Positions 29,562-39,300 of a stretch of DNA of 64,000 nucleotides are shown here, one piece after another. Both the position numbers and the translations under genes were made by a program. The notes under the pieces are model-generated. The model saw only the letters and a list, made by a program, of their open reading frames with translations, had not been told where the DNA came from and did not search any database. The stretch is from the NCBI RefSeq assembly GCF_019219065.1, contig NZ_JAHUWK010000009.1:62001-126000 (forward strand). Reading direction: 5' to 3'. The stretch's first letter is position 1. Each line of letters opens with the position of its first letter. Origin of the DNA: Duganella sp. sic0402. Lineage in GTDB: Bacteria; Pseudomonadota; Gammaproteobacteria; Burkholderiales; Burkholderiaceae_D.

Positions 29562-30458
29562 ATGGACAATCTGGATTACCGGGCCTTGGCCGTGCTGGAT
29601 GCAGTGGTCAGCCAGGGCAGCTTTGAAAAAGCGGCGCTGGCGCTCGGCATCAGCCAATCGGCCGTTTCCCAGCGCATCAAGGCGCTGGAAGATGCTGCGG
29701 GCCGCCTGCTGATCGTGCGCGGCCAGCCGGCGGTGCCGACCGGGCTGGGCCAGCGGCTGGTTTCGCATCACCGCAACGTCAAGCTGATGGAAGCATCGCT
29801 GGATATCGACCTGGGCAACCAGGTCAGCATGCCGGAAATCGCGCTGGCGGTGGATGCGGCCAGCCTGGCGACCTGGTTCCCGCTCGCTCTGCCACCGCTG
29901 CTGTCGCCGCCGCGCTGCCAGCTGAATGTGCAGCAGGCGGCAACCGGCATGGCCTTGCATCTGGTGCGTGAAGGCAGCGTGTTTGGCTGCGTGGCGGCCG
30001 GAGCGGATGCGTCCGAAACACAGGCCAACGGTCCGCAGTTGACGCCGCTGGGCCGCATGCGCTATGTGTGCGTGGCCACCAAGGCGTTTGCGGGCCATTG
30101 GTTCGGCGACGGTTTTTCGATGGAGGCAGCGCGGCTGGCGCCGGCCGTGGTCAGCGACCGCGACATGATGTCCGGCTTCCTGCACGAGGTGCTGGATCTG
30201 CGCGGGGCATATCCGCATCACACGCTGCCGCTGTCGCCGGCCGCCAGCGAATGCGTATCCGGCAGCCTGGCGTATGGCTTGCTGCCGTGGCAGCAAGTGT
30301 CGGCGGCGCTGAACGATGAGCGGCTGGTCGACCTGGCACCCGGCCATTTCGTTGATGTGCCGCTGTACTGGCATGCGTGGAACCTGGATACGCCATTCAC
30401 CCGCGCGCTGTCCGAACAGATCATCGCGACCGCCAGGCGCCACCTGCTGCCGGTCTAG
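29562..30458 (+). CDS. argP: LysR-type transcriptional regulator ArgP (IciA)
   Basis: The 298 residues comprise an N-terminal winged helix-turn-helix (SFEKAALALGISQSAVSQRIKALEDA, 23-48) and a LysR effector domain. The start MDNLDYRALAVLDAVVSQGS and the conserved SHHRNVKLMEASL are typical of ArgP, which responds to lysine and arginine and usually controls an adjacent exporter gene (argO/lysE). No such exporter is next to it here; instead a flavoprotein gene diverges from it. ArgP was first named IciA for binding the oriC 13-mers in vitro, a role not supported in vivo. It converges on priA with overlapping stops. Confidence 0.9.
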   Translation: MDNLDYRALAVLDAVVSQGSFEKAALALGISQSAVSQRIKALEDAAGRLLIVRGQPAVPTGLGQRLVSHHRNVKLMEASLDIDLGNQVSMPEIALAVDAASLATWFPLALPPLLSPPRCQLNVQQAATGMALHLVREGSVFGCVAAGADASETQANGPQLTPLGRMRYVCVATKAFAGHWFGDGFSMEAARLAPAVVSDRDMMSGFLHEVLDLRGAYPHHTLPLSPAASECVSGSLAYGLLPWQQVSAALNDERLVDLAPGHFVDVPLYWHAWNLDTPFTRALSEQIIATARRHLLPV

Positions 30459-32470
30459 ATATCCAGCGGGTCCACTTCCAGCGACCACTTCACGCGGCTC
30501 TTCATCTCGCGCAGCATGTGCAGCCATTCCTTGAGGAAGGCTTGCAGCGCCGGCCGCGAGGGCGACTCCACCAGCAGCTGCGCGCGGTCGACGTTGTACA
30601 CGCGCGTCATCGTCATCGGGATCGGATCGTTGATGGTGATGCCCGGATGCTGCAAGCAATCACGGGCAATGGTCAGGAATTCGATCGCCGTCGCCAGCTC
30701 GCGGGCCTCGGCCCGCAGCAGCGCCTGGAACAGATAGGGCGGCAAAGCCGCCTGCTCGCGTTCCTCCAGCAAGGCCGAAGCAAAGTGATCGTAATCGTGA
30801 TGCACCACCGCGCCGTACAGCGGATGCTGCGGATAGCGCGTCTGCACCAGCACCTCGCTCGGCATGCCAGCCCTTCCGGCGCGGCCGGCCACCTGCATCA
30901 GCTGCGCAAACAGCCGCTCGCTGGCGCGGTAGTCCTGCGAAAACAGCGCCGTGTCCGGATTCATGATGCCGACCAGCGTCAGCTTTTTGAAGTCATGGCC
31001 CTTGGCCACCATCTGCGTGCCGACCAGGATATCCACCTCGCCCCGGTGCACGCTGGCGAAAGCCTCCTGCGCGCTGCCCTTCTTGCGTGTCGAGTCGGCG
31101 TCGATGCGCAGCACCCGCGCTTCCGGGAACAACGCCTGCAAGCCTTCCTCCACTCGCTGCGTGCCGCGTCCCAGCGGCTGCAGATCGACGTTGCCGCAGG
31201 TCGGGCAATGGCGCGGGATGCGCATCTCCAGGCTGCAATGGTGGCAGCGCAAGCGATGCTCTGGACGATGCAACACCATGAACGAAGTACAGCGCGTGCA
31301 TTCGCTGATCCAGCCGCAGGATTCGCAGCAGATCACCGGCGCATAGCCGCGCCGATTGAGGAATAGCAGCGACTGTTCGCCACGCTCCATGCGCTGGCGG
31401 ATCGCCGCCACCAGCTGCGAGGTCAGGCCGTCCTTCGGCTTGTCGCGCTCCATGTCGATCAGCTTCACTTGCGGCAGCACGGCGTTCTGCACGGCGCGCT
31501 CGCGCAGCTCCAGCTTGCGGTAGCGGCCGGACTGCGCGTGGTGCCAGGTTTCCAGCGACGGCGTGGCCGAACCCAGCACGATCGGAATCTGCAACTGCCA
31601 GGCGCGCCACACGGCCAGGTCGCGCGCCGAATAGCGCAAGCCTTCCTGCTGTTTGTACGAGGGATCGTGTTCCTCGTCGATGACGATCAGCTTCAGGTGC
31701 GGCAGCGACGCCAGGATCGCCAGCCGCGTGCCCAGCACAATGCGTGCCTTGCCCTGATGCGCGGCCAGCCAGTGCAGCATGCGTTCGCCTTCGGACAGGC
31801 TGCTGTGCAGGGTCGCCAGCATCACGCCGGGGAAGCGCGCGCGAATATTGCCTTCCAGCTGGGGCGTCAGATTGATTTCCGGCACCAGGATCAGGATCTG
31901 GCCGTCCGGTTCGCGCGCCAGCACCTGCGCGCAGGCTTGCAGATAGACTTCGGTCTTGCCGCTGCCGGTCACGCCGTACAGCAGCGACGGCGTAAAGCCC
32001 GCCGCGCCGCCGATGGCGTCCGCAGCCGCTTGCTGCTGGGGATTCAGCACCGGCATATTGGCCGGCGCGGGATCATGCCGGGTTTCCAGCTTGGCCAGCT
32101 TTTTCAGCGCCCGGTCCAGCGCCACGGTGGTCAGCACGCGCAGATTCTTGGGCAGGCCGGGCAGCGCCACCTCGCCCAGCGGCCGCTGGTAGTAGTCGGC
32201 GGCAAAACCGGCCAGCGCCAGCCATTTGGCCGACAGCGGCGGCAGCTGGCTGCGCACGGCCAGCGCATCTTTCAACTTATCCACCGGCACATCGGTCGCC
32301 TCTGCCACGCCGACGATCAGGCCCATCACCTCGCGCCGCGCGAACGGCACCAGCGCCAGTTGGCCGACTTGCGGCCGCTGATCGTCCTCGCACTGCCAGC
32401 GGTAATCAAAAACCGCATTGAGCGGTGTATCAATGGCGATTTGAAGGTAGCAAGGGCATGGATTATTCAT
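30455..32470 (-). CDS. priA: primosomal protein N' (replication restart helicase PriA)
   Basis: PriA reloads the replisome at broken forks. The 671 residues have an N-terminal DNA-binding part (CYLQIAIDTPLNAVFDYRW), Walker A GVTGSGKT (166-173) and the DEEH box VIDEEHDPSYKQQEGLRYSARD. Eight zinc-binding cysteines lie between CCESCGWISECTRC and CPTCGN. The helicase C-terminal motifs QMVAKGHDF and QVAGRAGRAG follow. The ATG at 32470 gives the expected start; a frame open to 32536 would run into the first DnaA-box repeat. Upstream lies the DnaA-box-rich region, so DnaA-linked control of priA is possible. Confidence 0.96.
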   Translation of the reverse strand: MNNPCPCYLQIAIDTPLNAVFDYRWQCEDDQRPQVGQLALVPFARREVMGLIVGVAEATDVPVDKLKDALAVRSQLPPLSAKWLALAGFAADYYQRPLGEVALPGLPKNLRVLTTVALDRALKKLAKLETRHDPAPANMPVLNPQQQAAADAIGGAAGFTPSLLYGVTGSGKTEVYLQACAQVLAREPDGQILILVPEINLTPQLEGNIRARFPGVMLATLHSSLSEGERMLHWLAAHQGKARIVLGTRLAILASLPHLKLIVIDEEHDPSYKQQEGLRYSARDLAVWRAWQLQIPIVLGSATPSLETWHHAQSGRYRKLELRERAVQNAVLPQVKLIDMERDKPKDGLTSQLVAAIRQRMERGEQSLLFLNRRGYAPVICCESCGWISECTRCTSFMVLHRPEHRLRCHHCSLEMRIPRHCPTCGNVDLQPLGRGTQRVEEGLQALFPEARVLRIDADSTRKKGSAQEAFASVHRGEVDILVGTQMVAKGHDFKKLTLVGIMNPDTALFSQDYRASERLFAQLMQVAGRAGRAGMPSEVLVQTRYPQHPLYGAVVHHDYDHFASALLEEREQAALPPYLFQALLRAEARELATAIEFLTIARDCLQHPGITINDPIPMTMTRVYNVDRAQLLVESPSRPALQAFLKEWLHMLREMKSRVKWSLEVDPLDI

Positions 32471-32504
32471 GCTGCACCCTGCGGATTTATCGATGCTGTA
32501 TGTA

Positions 32505-32540
32505 TCCACAGTTTCTGTGGATAACTTTGTGGACAATGGA
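32505..32540 (+). repeat. 36-base direct repeat, copy 1 (holds a perfect DnaA box and a dyad)
   Basis: It begins TCCACAGTTT and matches the copy at 32929-32964 at 33 of 36 positions. It contains the perfect dyad TCCACAG-TTT-CTGTGGA and two or three overlapping DnaA-box-like 9-mers. It lies 35 bases upstream of the priA start codon. Confidence 0.85.
32516..32524 (-). promoter_or_regulatory. DnaA box (perfect TTATCCACA)
   Basis: TGTGGATAA on the plus strand, inside direct-repeat copy 1. It lies close upstream of priA. Confidence 0.7.
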
Positions 32541-32680
32541 ATCTTATTCCCCGGAAAGCACTGACATCCACGTTGGCATCATCCAAAACCGGGCAAAAAA
32601 TCAAAATTTTTTCTCTTTAAAATCAGTAACTTGAAAAATGCTTCATAGGAGAGGGAAATTCCCCATCGCTCCCCGCCAGC

Positions 32681-32689
32681 TGTGCATAA
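32681..32689 (-). promoter_or_regulatory. DnaA box (perfect TTATGCACA)
   Basis: TGTGCATAA on the plus strand, on the far side of the AT-rich stretch from copy 1. Confidence 0.6.
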
Positions 32690-32928
32690 GTGAAGTATTT
32701 AGGATGTTTTTTTCACCGAAATCAAGCAGTTTTTTGAGCGTTTTAGCGTCGTCGCGGAACACCAGCCCACCAAATTTTATACTTATGCTCATCTCAAGCT
32801 TTGCGCTCTGATAACGAGCTTGGCAAGCCTGACATTTTTGCCATCGTATCCTGCAACGCAACATAATCCTAACGTGAAACAGCAACATTATGGCTAAGTC
32901 ACGGTTTACTAAGTCATTTTATTTCTTG

Positions 32929-32964
32929 TCCACAGTTTTTGTGGATAACTTTGTGGAGAATGAA
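32929..32964 (+). repeat. 36-base direct repeat, copy 2 (holds a perfect DnaA box)
   Basis: Same orientation as copy 1 and 424 bases away. The three mismatches fall in the dyad loop edge and the 3' end, while the TGTGGATAACTTTGTGGA core is identical. Conservation of the core suggests selection on protein binding. Confidence 0.85.
32940..32948 (-). promoter_or_regulatory. DnaA box (perfect TTATCCACA)
   Basis: TGTGGATAA on the plus strand, inside direct-repeat copy 2. Confidence 0.7.
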
Positions 32965-33116
32965 GAAATAAACTACATGAAGCTTCGCTGGAAGGTTTAC
33001 GGCTTGCTAAATATTGCCCAGTAAGCCATAAAAAATTCTCTTCAAAATCATGCACTTACAATATGGTCACGGGCTAGCGAAAAGTGGCTGCCTATTATTT
33101 CCGCAGTAGAAAAAAA

Positions 33117-33125
33117 TGTGCATAA
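33117..33125 (-). promoter_or_regulatory. DnaA box (perfect TTATGCACA)
   Basis: TGTGCATAA on the plus strand, followed by GT as at 32681. It is the last box before the hemE terminator. Confidence 0.6.
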
Positions 33126-33154
33126 GTCAGCTTGCCAAGACTGCGCGCAGCAAT

Positions 33155-33189
33155 GAAAAAGGGCACGTTTCCACCGAAACGTGCCCTTT
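33155..33189 (-). terminator. intrinsic terminator after hemE
   Basis: On the minus strand GGGCACGTTTC pairs with GAAACGTGCCC across a short loop and is followed by TTTTT. It shields the DnaA-box region from hemE read-through. Confidence 0.92.
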
Positions 33190-33203
33190 GCTCACAGAAT
33201 CGG

Positions 33204-34289
33204 TCAGGAAGCGCGCTGCGCCTTGCTGTAGCTGTGCACAGCTTCCACCATGGCCGCCACGTTTTCCGGGGCGGTGAACTGCGAAATGCCGTGGCCGAGG
33301 TTGAAGACGTGGCCGCTGCCGTTGGCGTCCGGCTTGCCGAAGGCGTCCAGCACCTTGTGGACTTCGGCGGTGATCTGTTCCGGGCTGGCGAACAGGATGG
33401 CAGGGTCCAGATTGCCTTGCAGCGCGACCTTGTGGCCGACCAGCTGGCGCGCCTTGCTCAGGTTGGCGGTCCAGTCCAGGCCCAGCGCGTCAGCGCCGAT
33501 GTCGGCAATTTGCTCGATCCAGTGGCCGCCGCCCTTGGTGAACACGATGGCGGGGATTTTCACGCCGTCTTTTTCACGTTTCAGCAGCGACACCACCTGT
33601 TGCATGTATTTCAGCGAGAACGCCTGGTAGGCACCGTCGGCCAGCGCACCGCCCCACGAATCGAAAATCATCACCGCTTGCGCGCCGGCGTCGATCTGCG
33701 CGTTCAGGTATTCGGCCACCGACTTGGCGTTGATGTCCAGGATGCGGTGCATCAGGTCGGGGCGGTTGTACAGCATCTTTTTGATGGTGTGGAACTCGCG
33801 CGAGCCCTGGCCTTCCACCATATAGCAGGCCAGCGTCCATGGGCTGCCGGAAAAGCCGATCAGCGGCACGCGGCCATTCAGCTCGGTGCGGATCTGGGTC
33901 ACGGCCTTGAATACATAGTCCAGCGAACCGGCTGCCGGCTGGCGCAGCGCCAGCACGTCGGCTTCGGTTTTCAGCGGACGCTCGAATTTCGGGCCTTCGC
34001 CTTCGACGAAATACAGGCCCAGGCCCATCGCGTCCGGCACCGTCAGGATGTCGGAGAACAGGATGGCGGCGTCCAGCGGGAAGCGGTCCAGCGGCTGGAT
34101 GGTGACTTCGGTGGCGTAGTCCGGATTGGTGGCCAGGCCCATGAAGGAGCCAGCCTTGGCGCGGGTGGCGCGGTATTCAGGCAGATACCTTCCGGCCTGG
34201 CGCATCAGCCACACAGGGGTGTAGTCGGTGGGCTGGCGCAGCAACGCGCGCAGGAAGGTGTCGTTCTTGAGCGGAGCAAATTGTGGCAT
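33204..34289 (-). CDS. hemE: uroporphyrinogen decarboxylase
   Basis: HemE removes four carboxyl groups from uroporphyrinogen III to give coproporphyrinogen III in heme synthesis; it is cytoplasmic and cofactor-free. The 361 residues match the family. The signature [16 protein letters not shown] lies near the N-terminus, along with [34 protein letters not shown] and the C-terminal [19 protein letters not shown]. The ATG at 34289 gives [18 protein letters not shown], the normal start. The open frame to 34466 has an arginine-rich, non-family extension. Single gene with its own terminator. Confidence 0.97.
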   Translation of the reverse strand: MPQFAPLKNDTFLRALLRQPTDYTPVWLMRQAGRYLPEYRATRAKAGSFMGLATNPDYATEVTIQPLDRFPLDAAILFSDILTVPDAMGLGLYFVEGEGPKFERPLKTEADVLALRQPAAGSLDYVFKAVTQIRTELNGRVPLIGFSGSPWTLACYMVEGQGSREFHTIKKMLYNRPDLMHRILDINAKSVAEYLNAQIDAGAQAVMIFDSWGGALADGAYQAFSLKYMQQVVSLLKREKDGVKIPAIVFTKGGGHWIEQIADIGADALGLDWTANLSKARQLVGHKVALQGNLDPAILFASPEQITAEVHKVLDAFGKPDANGSGHVFNLGHGISQFTAPENVAAMVEAVHSYSKAQRAS

Positions 34290-34417
34290 GGAAGGCAATC
34301 GAAAGCGGTGAAAGCAAGTATTATCGCATCCCGTCGATTTTTTAGCGTTTAGCGCCCGAAGGCGGCGTTTTTTCTCTATCATGCGTAGCACCGCGCATAG
34401 ACCTTTTGGAGCCGCCC

Positions 34418-36385
34418 ATGACATCCACCGTTGCCCCGACCATTGCCGCCTACGGCGCCTGGCCATCGACCATCAGCGCCGCGCGCGTGGCCGCTGGCGC
34501 CGTGCCGCTGTCCTCGCTGCTGCTGGGCGGGACCGACGGCAGCGATATTTTCTGGCTGGCGGGACGGGCGGCCGAGGCCGGGCGCAATACGCTGCTGCGC
34601 TACCACGGCGTAGCCACGCAGGAATTAACGCCGGCGCCGTTCAATATCCGCTCGCGGGTGCATGAATATGGCGGCGGCGCCTATGCGGTCGATGGCGAAA
34701 CGGTGTATTTCACGCATTTCAAGGACAACGTCGTCTACAGGATGGTCGCTGGCGAGGCGCCGTTCGCGGTGACGCAGCCGGGCAAGCAGCGTTTTGCCGA
34801 TTTTGCAATCGACCGCGCCCGTAACCGCCTGATCGCCGTGCGCGAGCTGCATGGCGATGACGAACACGCGCAGCCCACCAACACCATCTGCGCCATCAGC
34901 CTCGGCACCGCCATGCGCGATGGTACAGGGGCGGCCGGGAGCGGCAATGACGTGGCGGGTGCCGAAACGGTGCTGGCGCAGGGTGCGGACTTTTATTCCT
35001 CGCCGCGCGTGTCGCCGGACGGCCGCTCGCTGGCCTGGCTGAGCTGGGACCACCCGCGCATGCCGTGGCAGGGCACCACGCTCTGGCTGGCCGAGTTTAA
35101 CGACGACGGCACGCTGGCAGCGCCGGTCCGCATCGCCGGCGGCGACGAGGAATCGATCTGCCAGCCAGAATGGTCGCCCGACAACCTGCTGCACTTCGTC
35201 TCCGACCGCAGCGGCTGGTGGAACCTGTACCGCCTGTGCCGCGACCGCCAGCGCAGCGAAGGCCTGTGCCCGATGGAAGCCGAATTCGCCTCCCCGCACT
35301 GGACCTTTGGCAACAGCATGTACGGCTTCCGCTCGGCCAGCGAAATCATCTGCACCTACATCGACAAAGGGGTCAGCCGCCTGGCGCGCCTGCTGCCCGG
35401 CAGCGGCAAGCTGGAAGCCATCGCCAACCCCTACGAAGAAATCCGCGAGCTGCGCGTCGGCAACGGCTACATCGCCATGCTGGCCGGCGGCCCGGCCATC
35501 CCGATGGAACTGGCGCGCATCGACTTCACCGAGGAAGGCGTCGAAATCCTGGCGCAATCGATTGACGACCTGCCGGATGAAGCCAACCTGTCGATCCCGG
35601 CCAGCATCAGCTACCCAAGCGCCAATGGCCGCACCTCGCACGCCTTCTACTACCCGCCGCGCAACCAGGACGCGCAGGCGCCGCAGGGCAGCAAACCGCC
35701 GCTGATCGTCATCGGCCACGGCGGCCCGACCGGCATGACGGTCAATACGCTGAACCTGAAAACCCAGTTCTGGACCAGCCGTGGCTTCGGCGTGCTGGAT
35801 GTGAACTACGGCGGCAGCACCGGCTTTGGACGCGCCTACCGCGACCTGCTCAAGGGCCAGTGGGGCATTGTCGATGTGGAAGACTGCGTCAACGGCGCTA
35901 AGGCGCTGGTGGAGCGCGGCCTGGTGGACGGCGAACGCCTGATCATCCGGGGCAGCAGCGCCGGCGGCCTGACCACGCTGTCCGCGCTGACCTTCCACGA
36001 TGTATTCAAGGCTGGCGCCAGCTACTACGGCGTCTCCGACCTGAAAGGCCTGGACCAGGATTCGCACAAATTCGAATCGCACTACAATGAATACCTGATC
36101 GCGCCGAAAGCGCAGGCGGACGCCGTCTACGCCCAGCGCTCGCCGATCAACCACACCGACAAGCTGTCGCGCCCGATGATCTTCTTCCAGGGCCTGGACG
36201 ACAAGGTGGTGCCGCCGCAGCAATCGCAAATGATGGTGGATGCGCTGAAAAAGCGTGGCATCACGGTCGATTACATGGAGCTGGAAGGCGAAGGCCACGG
36301 CTTCCGCAAGGCCGAAAACATCATCCGCACGCTGGAAGCGGAGCTGGACTTCTATCAACGCATCTTTGGTTTGAATAACGCATGA
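34418..36385 (+). CDS. S9 family prolyl oligopeptidase-like serine peptidase
   Basis: The 655 residues resemble dipeptidyl/acylaminoacyl peptidases. An N-terminal beta-propeller (about 30-390; [19 protein letters not shown] and [20 protein letters not shown]) is followed by an alpha/beta-hydrolase domain. The catalytic serine is S514 in RGSSAGGLT, the aspartate lies near 594-595 in GLDDKVVPP, and the histidine is H627 in GEGHGF. There is no signal peptide, so it is cytoplasmic. It overlaps the SNF2 helicase gene in ATGA (36382-36385), an unusual partner for a peptidase. Substrate is unknown. Confidence 0.92.
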   Translation: MTSTVAPTIAAYGAWPSTISAARVAAGAVPLSSLLLGGTDGSDIFWLAGRAAEAGRNTLLRYHGVATQELTPAPFNIRSRVHEYGGGAYAVDGETVYFTHFKDNVVYRMVAGEAPFAVTQPGKQRFADFAIDRARNRLIAVRELHGDDEHAQPTNTICAISLGTAMRDGTGAAGSGNDVAGAETVLAQGADFYSSPRVSPDGRSLAWLSWDHPRMPWQGTTLWLAEFNDDGTLAAPVRIAGGDEESICQPEWSPDNLLHFVSDRSGWWNLYRLCRDRQRSEGLCPMEAEFASPHWTFGNSMYGFRSASEIICTYIDKGVSRLARLLPGSGKLEAIANPYEEIRELRVGNGYIAMLAGGPAIPMELARIDFTEEGVEILAQSIDDLPDEANLSIPASISYPSANGRTSHAFYYPPRNQDAQAPQGSKPPLIVIGHGGPTGMTVNTLNLKTQFWTSRGFGVLDVNYGGSTGFGRAYRDLLKGQWGIVDVEDCVNGAKALVERGLVDGERLIIRGSSAGGLTTLSALTFHDVFKAGASYYGVSDLKGLDQDSHKFESHYNEYLIAPKAQADAVYAQRSPINHTDKLSRPMIFFQGLDDKVVPPQQSQMMVDALKKRGITVDYMELEGEGHGFRKAENIIRTLEAELDFYQRIFGLNNA

Positions 36386-39300
36386 CCGATCCCAAGCTGC
36401 TCGCCGAATTCGACGCGCTGCCCTTCAATGAAAAAGTGATACTCGCGCTGCTCGCCCTGATCGGCGAGCCTACCGGACGCACGCACATCCTCGATCACCT
36501 GATCCACGCGCGTATCGAACAAAACGACGATGGCGCACCCTATACCGTGGCCACGCTGGACGATGCGCTATCCAAACTGGAACGGCTGGCCTTCCTCAGC
36601 GTGGTGACGGGACGCGGTTTTGTCTGCAATCCGAAACTGCGCTGGCCGGCGATCCGCTCAGCCATCGGCACCCATGCGATGGAAGACCTGTGCACCGCCT
36701 ACGCCGAGCTGGCGCCGATGCGCCAGACCTGGAACAGCACCGAGCCGCGCAGCTACCGCGCCGGCATGGCGCGCCTGCGCATGGGGCTACTGCGCGGCCA
36801 CGGCCCGCAGCAGATCCAGCAAGTGCTGGCCTTCTGCCTGGGCAGCTACGAGGCGGCACAGCTGCATCCTATCGTCGACATTTTCGGCCGTCCTTTCGAA
36901 CCGGGCATGATCATGCTGGTCAGCCCGCTGTTGCAGGACGATGTGCTGGCGGTATTGATGCACAACGCCCAGCGCGAGCCCGCCACCGCGCCGGTGATAC
37001 GCGAATTCTGCGAGATGCACATGCAGCGCCGCCACGGCGACATCAACGCCGAACTGCGCATGGCGATGGCGGAAGACGCGCTGCTGTGCGGCCGTCTGGA
37101 CGATGCCAAGCGCTATCTGGAACGCACCGCCGGCGCGCAAAGCCAGTACCTGGCCAGCATCATCGTACTGCTGCGCGGCGCCGCCAGTGCGGCCATCACC
37201 GGTTTCGACGTTGCGCTGAAAACCCTGCGCCGCGACACCGGCAAGCGCAAGCAGCTGTTCAGCGGCATGGGCGGCAATCTGTACCTGCTGTCGGCGCTGC
37301 GCAGCGGCGACGCCAAACATTTGAAGAACGCCGAAGCCTATCTGGAAATCGCGCTCAAGCTGCCGAAGAACCACGACAGCTCGGTGCACCAGCAGATCGA
37401 CCTGCTGCGCCAGATCCGCGCCGGTGTGATGCAGGTAGACGCGGTGTCCGCACTGCCGTGGGAACCGTCGCTGCAAACGCAGATGTTCCAGTACCTGCTG
37501 TATTTCTGGCTGTCGCTGCCCGAGCTGCAAGAACGCAAGGAGCAGTTGCAGGAACTGGTGAAAAACGCCGAACGCGCCGGCTATATGTTTATCGCCAGCC
37601 AGTCCGCCGCGCTGCTCGGCCAGATGGGCGATGCGGCCATGCAGACGCACGCACAAGCGCTGCGCTCGCGCTACGGCTTCCCCGACCTGAGCACCTGGTT
37701 CGAGCGCCAGGAAGGCTGGCAGCGCCAGCTGACCGCGCTGATCAATCTACACCAGCCTTCCGCGCCGGATGCAGCGGGCAGTTCGCGCCTGGTGTGGCTG
37801 CTGACCTACGATCACCGCAACGGCCTGACCGACATCGCACCGGTAGAACAGAAGCGCGATGCGCGCGGCCTGTGGAGCAAGGGCCGCGCCGTGGGCCTGA
37901 AGCGGCTGCGCTTCGAATCCGAGCAGTTCGATTTTCTGACGCCGCAGGATATCCGCGCGGCCGAAGCGATTACCGTAGCGCACCGTGGCTACCAGTCCAC
38001 CGGCCTGACCTACGAAATCGACCCGCAGCGCGCCGCGCCATCGCTGGTCGGCCATCCACTGCTGTACTGGTCCGACCTGCCGGACATGCGCGTGGAAATG
38101 CTGTCTGGCGAACCGGAGCTGCTGGTCAAGCGCAGCCCCGGCAACCTGGAGCTGCGCTTGCAGCCGTCGATCCCCGACGATAACTCCTCGGTGGTGATCA
38201 CCAAGGAAACCCCGACCCGACTGCGGGTGGTCAGCATCCTCGAAGAACACCGCAAGATCGCCGCCATCGTTGGCGATGCGCTCAACGTGCCAGCGCATGC
38301 GGAACAGCAGGTGCTGTCGGCGATCAGCGCCATCTCGTCGCTGGTGACGGTGCAGTCCGACATCGGCGGCGCTGCACCGGACATGGAGCAGATGGAAGCC
38401 GACATGCGCCTGCATCTGCACCTGCTGCCTTACCAGCACGGCTTGAAGATGCAGATCCTGGTGCGGCCGCTGGTCAACGGCGCCTATTACAAGCCGGGCG
38501 ACGGTGCCGACAGCGTGATCGCCGACATCGGCGGCAAGCCGGTGCAGGCGCGCCGCAAGCTGATCGACGAGCGCGATGCGGAACGCGACCTGATCGCCCG
38601 GTGCCCGATACTGGAATCCGCCGAGCAGGAACACGGCGAATGGCTGCTGGGCCAGCCGGCGCTGTGCCTGCAATTGCTGGTAGAGCTGCAAGCACTGGAC
38701 CCGGCCAGCATCGTCATCGCCTGGCCGGAAGGCGAGAGCTTCCGCGTCACCAACAAGGTGGAAACCAAGCACCTGCGCCTGGCGATCAAGAGCAACAAAG
38801 ACTGGTTTGCCGCCAGCGGCGAGCTGCAAGTCGACGAAGGCAAGGTCATCGACCTGCGCACGCTGCTGGAGATGATGGAGAAAAGCCATGGCCGCTTCGT
38901 CGAACTGGGCGAAAACCGCTACCTGGCGCTGACCGATGAGCTGTACCGCCGCTTGCAGGAAGTGACGGCCTACGGCGAACTCACCGCCGACGGCGTGCGC
39001 CTGCACCCGCTGGCGTCGTTCGCGCTGGAAGAACTGGCCGACGATGTCGGCGGCCTGAAATCCGACAAGCTGTGGAAAGAGCATCTGTCGCGCATGCAGG
39101 AGCAGACGGCCTTCGAGCCGCAGCTGCCAAGCACGCTGCAAGCAGAGCTGCGTGACTACCAGCTGGAAGGCTATCACTGGCTGTCGCGCCTTGCGCATTG
39201 GGGCGTGGGCGCCTGCCTGGCCGACGATATGGGCCTGGGCAAGACGCTGCAAGCGCTGGCGCTGATGCTGTCACGCGCACCGCAAGGTCCGACGCTGGTG

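Larger units (their letters stand above)
32502..33125. other. AT-rich intergenic region with a cluster of DnaA boxes (possible origin, titration or control locus)
   Basis: The 733 bases between priA (start 32470) and the hemE stop (33204) carry no convincing gene. Perfect TTATNCACA boxes (either strand) lie at 32516-32524, 32681-32689, 32940-32948 and 33117-33125. Single-mismatch boxes lie at 32502-32510, 32528-32536, 32926-32934 and 32952-32960. A strongly AT-rich stretch with A- and T-runs at 32584-32640 would suit an unwinding element. Base composition is far lower in GC than the flanking genes. Alphaproteobacteria have oriC beside hemE; in betaproteobacteria the origin is usually placed near dnaA, so I call this a DnaA-binding locus, not a proven origin. 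Confidence 0.7.

Noticed and set aside
32643-32888. 81-codon minus-strand frame inside the priA-hemE gap
   Set aside because: No family resemblance and no ribosome-binding site I trust; it overlaps a DnaA box and the AT-rich region. I cannot fully exclude a small gene.
34625-36358. 577-codon minus-strand frame opposite the S9 peptidase gene
   Set aside because: No recognisable motif; the plus-strand protein has a full catalytic triad.
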